Below are positions 58,581 to 62,242 of a stretch of 62,242 nucleotides of DNA, piece by piece. The stretch comes from Candidatus Zixiibacteriota bacterium (GTDB lineage Bacteria > Zixibacteria > MSB-5A5 > GN15 > JAAZOE01). How positions within the stretch are numbered: the stretch's first letter is position 1; every line of letters begins with the position of its first letter. Position numbers and translations under genes: made by a program. The stretch covers positions 1 through 62,242 of the forward strand of contig DAOUTW010000024.1 of the NCBI GenBank assembly GCA_030668485.1, given 5' to 3'. The notes under the pieces were generated by a model. The model was not told where the DNA came from. It searched no databases and saw only the letters and a list, made by a program, of their open reading frames with translations.

Positions 58581-60014
58581 ATGTTTTTGAAGGTGAGTGT
58601 GATCTCGGCGTTTGCGCTGATGATAATCATCATCGGCATCATGGGGATGCGAAAAACCAGATCATTTTCCGATTTCTTCCTCGGCGGGCGCTCGATCGGG
58701 CCGTGGATGACCGCCTTCACCTACGGCACCGCCTACTTTTCCGCCGTTCTCTTTATCGGCTTCGCCGGCAAGATCGGTTGGGGTTTCGGATACTCCGGGC
58801 TGTGGATCGCCATCGGCAATTCCCTGATCGGTGTGCTGGCCGTCTGGTGGCTCTTGGGTAACCGGATCAGGCAGATGTCGCTGGACTACAACGTCACCAC
58901 CATGGCCGAATATCTACAGAAGCGTTATGACAGCAAGTCCCTCAAGCTGTTTGCCTCGATCTGTATCTTTGTCTTCTATATTCCGTATACCGCGGCGGTC
59001 TTCATGGGGTTGTCGTATCTGTTCCAATCGACTTTCGGGCTCGACTATACTCTGGCTCTCGTATTCATGGGCCTGTTCACCGCCATGTATCTTGTCATGG
59101 GCGGCTATAAATCGATGACCATGATCGATGTCGTCTTCGGCATGATCATGACAGTCGGCGTTGCCATCCTGCTCTGGACGACAATCAGCAAGGCCGGTGG
59201 ACTGGCCAATATCACCGCCGGGCTGGCGGCAATCAATCCCAAACTGACTCAGGCTGTCGGGCCTCCGGGGTTATGGCCGTTGTTCTGTCTGGTATTTCTT
59301 ACCAGCATTGCGCCGTTCGGGATGCCGCAGCTTATTCAGAAATTTTATGCCATCAAAGATAAGCGTTCAATCCGGATCGGGATGATCGCCTCGACCCTTT
59401 TTGCCGTGCTGGTGGTCAGCATCGCTTATTTCACCGGAGCCGCCGCGCGATTTTTTCTTACTCCGGAGAGTGCGCCCAATGCCTTCAGCAATGGCAAGCC
59501 GGTATTCGATGCCCTGATGCCGGAGTTTTTATCCAATGTCGTCCCCGAAACTCTGTCGGTTTTGATCCTGCTGTTGATCTTGTCGGCCTCGATGTCGACG
59601 CTTGCGGCGCTGGTTTTGATATCCAGTTCGGCTATGGTCAAAGATGTTTATGCCGGGTTTATCAATCCCGATGTCTCCGACCGCAAATTGACAGCCCTGA
59701 TGCGTTACCTGAGTGCCTTTTTCGTTTTGCTCTCGGTGATTATGGCTTATTTCAAACCGGCGACGATTGTGGCGATTCTCGGGATCTCATGGGGCGCCAT
59801 CGGAGCGGTTTTCCTGGGACCGTTTATCTGGGGTTTATTCACCAAACGGGCCAATAAGTATGGCGCCTTGGCATCGTCGATTCTCGGTCTGGCGGTTTGC
59901 CTGATTTTATATTTCGGATATGACATGCCATCCCCTCAATCCGGCACCATCGGCATGATCGTATCGTTGGCCCTCAATCCGATTGTCAGCATGTTCACAC
60001 CTCGCCGGGCATAG
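58581..60014 (+). CDS. Sodium/solute symporter (SSS family)
   Basis: The 477-aa protein has about 13 spans and the SSS features: RSFSDFFLGGRSIGPWMTAFTYGTAYFSAVLFIGFAGKIGWGFGYSGLW, then LVMGGYKSMTMIDVVFGMIMTVG and LLILSASMSTLAALVLISSSAMVKD. Such carriers import proline, pantothenate, acetate, sugars or other solutes with sodium. The substrate cannot be read from sequence. The start ATG 58581 has an upstream GGGGGA stretch. Confidence 0.88.
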   Translation: MFLKVSVISAFALMIIIIGIMGMRKTRSFSDFFLGGRSIGPWMTAFTYGTAYFSAVLFIGFAGKIGWGFGYSGLWIAIGNSLIGVLAVWWLLGNRIRQMSLDYNVTTMAEYLQKRYDSKSLKLFASICIFVFYIPYTAAVFMGLSYLFQSTFGLDYTLALVFMGLFTAMYLVMGGYKSMTMIDVVFGMIMTVGVAILLWTTISKAGGLANITAGLAAINPKLTQAVGPPGLWPLFCLVFLTSIAPFGMPQLIQKFYAIKDKRSIRIGMIASTLFAVLVVSIAYFTGAAARFFLTPESAPNAFSNGKPVFDALMPEFLSNVVPETLSVLILLLILSASMSTLAALVLISSSAMVKDVYAGFINPDVSDRKLTALMRYLSAFFVLLSVIMAYFKPATIVAILGISWGAIGAVFLGPFIWGLFTKRANKYGALASSILGLAVCLILYFGYDMPSPQSGTIGMIVSLALNPIVSMFTPRRA

Positions 60015-60615
60015 GCACAATCCCCGCGCGGTCGCCCGCCGCGGCGGCCTTTCCCGACCGATTTCCCATCATGAATGATAGGCCACCCGTCCATAAAATG
60101 ACCCCAAATATGACCGGAAACACCCCTTTTGGGCACAAAAAATGGCTTAAAATGGCTTAGATTGGCTTTGACAAAAAGGCGATGTTGTTGCCGCACAACG
60201 ATTATTTGGCTTTGTTTGCTCATTTTCGCATGTTTGCCGGGTTTCTCTTCCATTGGGGTCATATTCGGTCTGTTTCTGAGGGTGATTTGTTTCATATATA
60301 TCCCTTTCTCGTTCAGGTTCACTTAACAAGAAAGCATCGGGATTAACAGCGGTTTGGTGTTGATTTCGCGCGAAAACACCATTGTTTCCATATTAATGTT
60401 GGATTATATTATCTTCGTCACAAGGGAAGGCATCTTCAGGCATCGACACCGTGACAGAATTACGGAGACGGCCCTCGTCTACGAAGTAACGAACTGTTTT
60501 CTTTTGGCAAAAATCCTTGCGTTTTAAGAATAAATCGCTATTTTGGAACACGGACGAGAATATTTTGTTCAAGGAAGTGTGGAAACTACAGAATTTAAAC
60601 CAATTACCGAAACAA
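60015..60615. other. 600-bp AT-rich stretch without a convincing gene
   Basis: Near 60138-60168 a decamer like AAAATGGCTT recurs three times with one divergent copy. A hairpin (GGTGTT around TTTCGCGCGAAA to AACACC) lies at 60356-60380. Short frames are present on both strands but lack family features or ribosome sites. The rest shows nothing I can name. Confidence 0.55.
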
Positions 60616-60927
60616 ATGGATATGGGAACTAAGAGCAAACAAAAGCCTAAGAAGGCAGATAATTATTTCTATCTAGACGAATCTGCAAAAGATTATGAAT
60701 TCTCAGATTTTGTAAGGGTCTCCTCTTGTCCAAATGGGCTGATATTTTATTTTGGCAAGTGGTTTCCAGACAAGAAGAAATTTGGCCTCTCTCAGTCGAT
60801 TCTTCTTCCATTCAATGTTTCTATATCATTAGAAAAAATTATTGGTGGTCAAATTAAAGAACTTCAAGAGATGGGGGCTCTTGTGGTTGAAGAGTTAGAT
60901 AAAGCCCAGCCAAAAAAAAAGGACTAG
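60616..60927 (+). CDS. Small uncharacterised protein, DUF3467-like by pattern
   Basis: The 103-aa version starts at ATG 60616; the frame opens at 60517 but the extra N-terminus is Lys/Asn-rich and unconvincing. The core YEFSDFVRVSSCPNGLIFYFGKWFPDKKKF, then ISLEKIIGGQIKELQEMGAL, resembles the DUF3467 plan (a strand-rich domain then a helix), but the match is weak. It ends three bases before the HicB-like gene, so it may belong to that module. AT-rich codons differ from the rest of the window. Confidence 0.45.
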   Translation: MDMGTKSKQKPKKADNYFYLDESAKDYEFSDFVRVSSCPNGLIFYFGKWFPDKKKFGLSQSILLPFNVSISLEKIIGGQIKELQEMGALVVEELDKAQPKKKD

Positions 60928-60930
60928 CAT

Positions 60931-61431
60931 ATGCCTGCTCAGGTACATAGAGGTACAGTCTCTCACAGGGCCATATTTTCAAGTACTGCGCCTGCTAACA
61001 TTGGCGAAAATTACCGCTGGAAAGAGGAATTTTGGACTGATATGTATACTCAGCCTTTGATTGTTGTTCACTCTTCATGGATTAATATCGATCGGCAACT
61101 ACCTGAAACATCTACGGACCAACCCCAATGTGGCATCATTAGGGAACTAAATCTAAGTGAAGTTGTATTTGAAAATAAAAGGGTTAATATTAATTCTGGC
61201 TTATCACTCGTTGTACAACTGTCATTTGAGGAAGGTCATTATATAGCATTTAGTGAGAAATTCGGGGTTTATGGTTTTGGAGATGATGAGAGTGAAGCTC
61301 TCGCTGATTTTAGAGAATCGTTTGTTGACTTTTATTGTGATATTGTAGAAATGCCTGAAAGCGAATTAGGGCAAAGTACTCTTAAATACAAGAAAACATT
61401 GGTATCATTTGCAACTGTAGAATTGCTATGA
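60931..61431 (+). CDS. HicB-like antitoxin candidate
   Basis: The 166-aa protein has a HicB-type core in its second half: LSFEEGHYIAFSEKFGVYGFGDDESEALADFRESFVDFYCDIV, matching the pattern of strand, Y-G-x-G-(D/E)-(x)-x-E-A-x-x-D-(x)-E-(x)-(x)-x-(x)-F-Y. The N-terminal half (WINIDRQLPETS) is unusual for HicB and may be an extra domain. An AAGGAC motif precedes the ATG. Its stop overlaps the next gene by four bases (ATGA). It would neutralise the downstream toxin and repress the operon. Confidence 0.55.
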   Translation: MPAQVHRGTVSHRAIFSSTAPANIGENYRWKEEFWTDMYTQPLIVVHSSWINIDRQLPETSTDQPQCGIIRELNLSEVVFENKRVNINSGLSLVVQLSFEEGHYIAFSEKFGVYGFGDDESEALADFRESFVDFYCDIVEMPESELGQSTLKYKKTLVSFATVELL

Positions 61432-61733
61432 CAGATATTAAGAGAGATGTAATTCGAAAATCGATACAAAAAAAAGGTTTTAGATTAAAACAGGGCCGAA
61501 AAGATAAAAAGAAAGAGAAGTATTTTCTATATTTTAATAATAAATGGTACACACATATATATGTAAAGATTTCGCGCGGAAATAGTTACAAGACATACTC
61601 GCAATCATTATGGAAGCGCATGAAAGATATACTTCAATTGGACACTCTTGATGAAGTTAAACAATTTCTTGAATGCCCAATGAGTTACGAACAATATCTT
61701 GATAAGCTCAGAAGAAAAAATCAAGTACGCTAA
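61428..61733 (+). CDS. HicA-like toxin candidate
   Basis: The 101-aa basic protein begins with KRDVIRKSIQKKGFRLKQG and carries YFLYFNNKWYTHIYVKISRGNSYKTYS. This resembles the HicA-like family of small RNA-targeting toxins (double-stranded RNA-binding fold, KxGF then strand, basic). The catalytic His of HicA is uncertain here: a possible one lies in YTHIYVK. ATGA overlap with the HicB-like gene indicates translational coupling, as in toxin-antitoxin pairs. The region is AT-rich and looks acquired. Confidence 0.5.
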   Translation: MTDIKRDVIRKSIQKKGFRLKQGRKDKKKEKYFLYFNNKWYTHIYVKISRGNSYKTYSQSLWKRMKDILQLDTLDEVKQFLECPMSYEQYLDKLRRKNQVR

Positions 61734-61791
61734 TCGTTGCTTAGAAGAATTTCACAAATTCATATTTTTCCGTAAGTGATCTGTTTCAGCC

Positions 61792-61821
61792 GGGTGCCCC
61801 ACAGCTTGCCGTAAGGCACCC
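61792..61821. repeat. Palindromic repeat element, copy 1
   Basis: GGGTGCC (61792-61798) pairs with GGCACCC (61815-61821) across a 16-base loop. The 11-mer GCCGGGTGCCC around its left arm recurs at 62176-62186, so these may be dispersed REP-type elements. Confidence 0.5.
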
Positions 61822-61902
61822 ATTTAAAAGGTATACGACTCAGCTTCATATTATAAACTCATCGTTCCGGCCGTGTTTGATGTCATTTAGGCGGATGCAT
61901 GC

Positions 61903-62142
61903 CTATTCACACGTAGGTAGCTTTATAGGAACCATAAATTTGATGCGAGTGCCTTCCTGCCATGAAGACGGGCCCAATATTCCGATACCTTTAGTTGGAT
62001 CAATAGAGACATCAAATTCGACTACGGAGCCTTTTCTTGCTGAGTTAAGCGACACACCGGCTTCTTTCATAACACCTGTTGCGTCCTTAGCGCCTTCCGC
62101 GATTTGCTTAAGTGTTTCACTGACAAGCTCTTTTAATTCCAT
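61903..62142 (-). CDS. Small uncharacterised protein (trypsin-co-occurring-domain-like)
   Basis: The 79-aa protein has a strong AAGGAGG site six bases before ATG 62142, so it is very likely expressed. It begins with a helix (LVSETLKQIAEGAKDATGVMKEAG) and ends in strands (VVEFDVSIDPTKGIGILG). The helix-then-strand plan resembles the small trypsin-co-occurring (trypco) domains, some of which accompany signalling proteases in conflict systems, but this link is only by pattern. Confidence 0.55.
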   Translation of the reverse strand: MELKELVSETLKQIAEGAKDATGVMKEAGVSLNSARKGSVVEFDVSIDPTKGIGILGPSSWQEGTRIKFMVPIKLPTCE

Positions 62143-62205
62143 TCACAACCTCCTTGAAAAATGACTTAGTCATGTGCCGGGTGCCCGGGACCCTAACCTG
62201 CGTGG

Positions 62206-62224
62206 CCCGGAGCTCTGCTCCGGG
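62206..62224 (+). terminator. Palindrome followed by TTTCTT near the right edge
   Basis: CCCGGAGC and GCTCCGGG pair over eight bases around TCT and are followed by TTTCTT. It may be a plus-strand terminator or part of a REP-type element; the sequence ends shortly after. Confidence 0.55.
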
Positions 62225-62242
62225 TTTCTTAAGAAGACAGAC

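Noticed and set aside
60129-60326. 65-aa hydrophobic ORF and opposing minus-strand frame in the AT-rich gap
   Set aside because: Low complexity, no ribosome site and no match to a small membrane protein family.
60393-60638. 81-aa minus-strand ORF
   Set aside because: No ribosome site or family pattern, and it overlaps the start of the plus-strand module.
1-62242. CRISPR arrays, tRNA, rRNA, insertion sequences, prophage integrases
   Set aside because: None was recognised in either strand; the T6SS phage-like proteins are secretion parts, not a prophage, since no capsid, terminase or integrase gene is present.

Overview
The window is bacterial chromosomal DNA of moderate GC with dense operons, diderm-type exported proteins (many lipoboxes, outer-membrane barrel-like proteins) and no rRNA, tRNA, CRISPR array or insertion sequence that I can recognise. 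The mix suggests an uncultivated member of the FCB/Zixibacteria kind of lineage: a Bacteroidota-like Hcp, M14 peptidases with acidic calcium-loop-like inserts, BACON-like Ig modules, CsgG/FlgO-like proteins and DUF418/DUF169/DUF4412-type proteins. The lineage is an inference from gene content only.

Region 1 (36-25696, + strand) is a large type VI secretion (T6SS) locus. It opens with a cargo block: a PAAR spike with a C-terminal beta-rich module, a 1218-aa OmpA-like/zincin putative effector, a propeller lipoprotein (candidate immunity protein), a DUF1795/DcrB-like putative chaperone, a stand-alone copy of the PAAR-linked beta module with an acidic repeat tail, and an 899-aa VasX/BTH_I2691-like putative membrane effector. 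A consensus promoter then precedes the machine: a ClpV/TssH ATPase split into two overlapping genes, TssB, TssC, a Bacteroidota-type Hcp, VgrG, TssE, TssF, TssG and TssK. The block ends with three genes that sit where tssL, tssM and tssJ would be but do not look canonical: a C-tail-anchored protein, a small P-loop GTPase-like protein with one membrane span, and a periplasmic protein with no lipobox. No TssA, FHA protein or canonical TssJLM was seen.

Region 2 (25744-33094, - strand, convergent with the T6SS) is a probable envelope operon: a transmembrane Ser/Thr kinase, two CsgG/FlgO-like proteins, an outer-membrane barrel-like protein and a lipoprotein with a beta-propeller. Region 3 (33231-40753, -) holds an SLC13 anion transporter with its CBS-domain partner behind a strong promoter, an ECF sigma/anti-sigma/exported-protein cassette, a transglutaminase-like lipoprotein and a DUF401 permease.

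Region 4 (41006-49429, +) carries a divergent class II fructose-bisphosphatase (GlpX)-like protein, a small exported membrane protein, a truncated BACON-like protein, a pair of exported M14 carboxypeptidase-like proteins of which the first has lost its zinc ligands, and an enoyl-CoA isomerase-like protein. Region 5 (49470-60014) is ordinary accessory metabolism and transport: two tandem DUF418 membrane proteins, an HI0933-like flavoprotein, DUF169, a cytidylate-kinase-like protein, a GNAT-like protein, a molbindin, a DUF4412-like exported protein and a sodium/solute symporter. Region 6 (about 60.0-62.2 kb) is AT-rich and mostly non-conserved: a HicB/HicA-like pair with a small companion gene, palindromic repeats, and a small gene on the minus strand.
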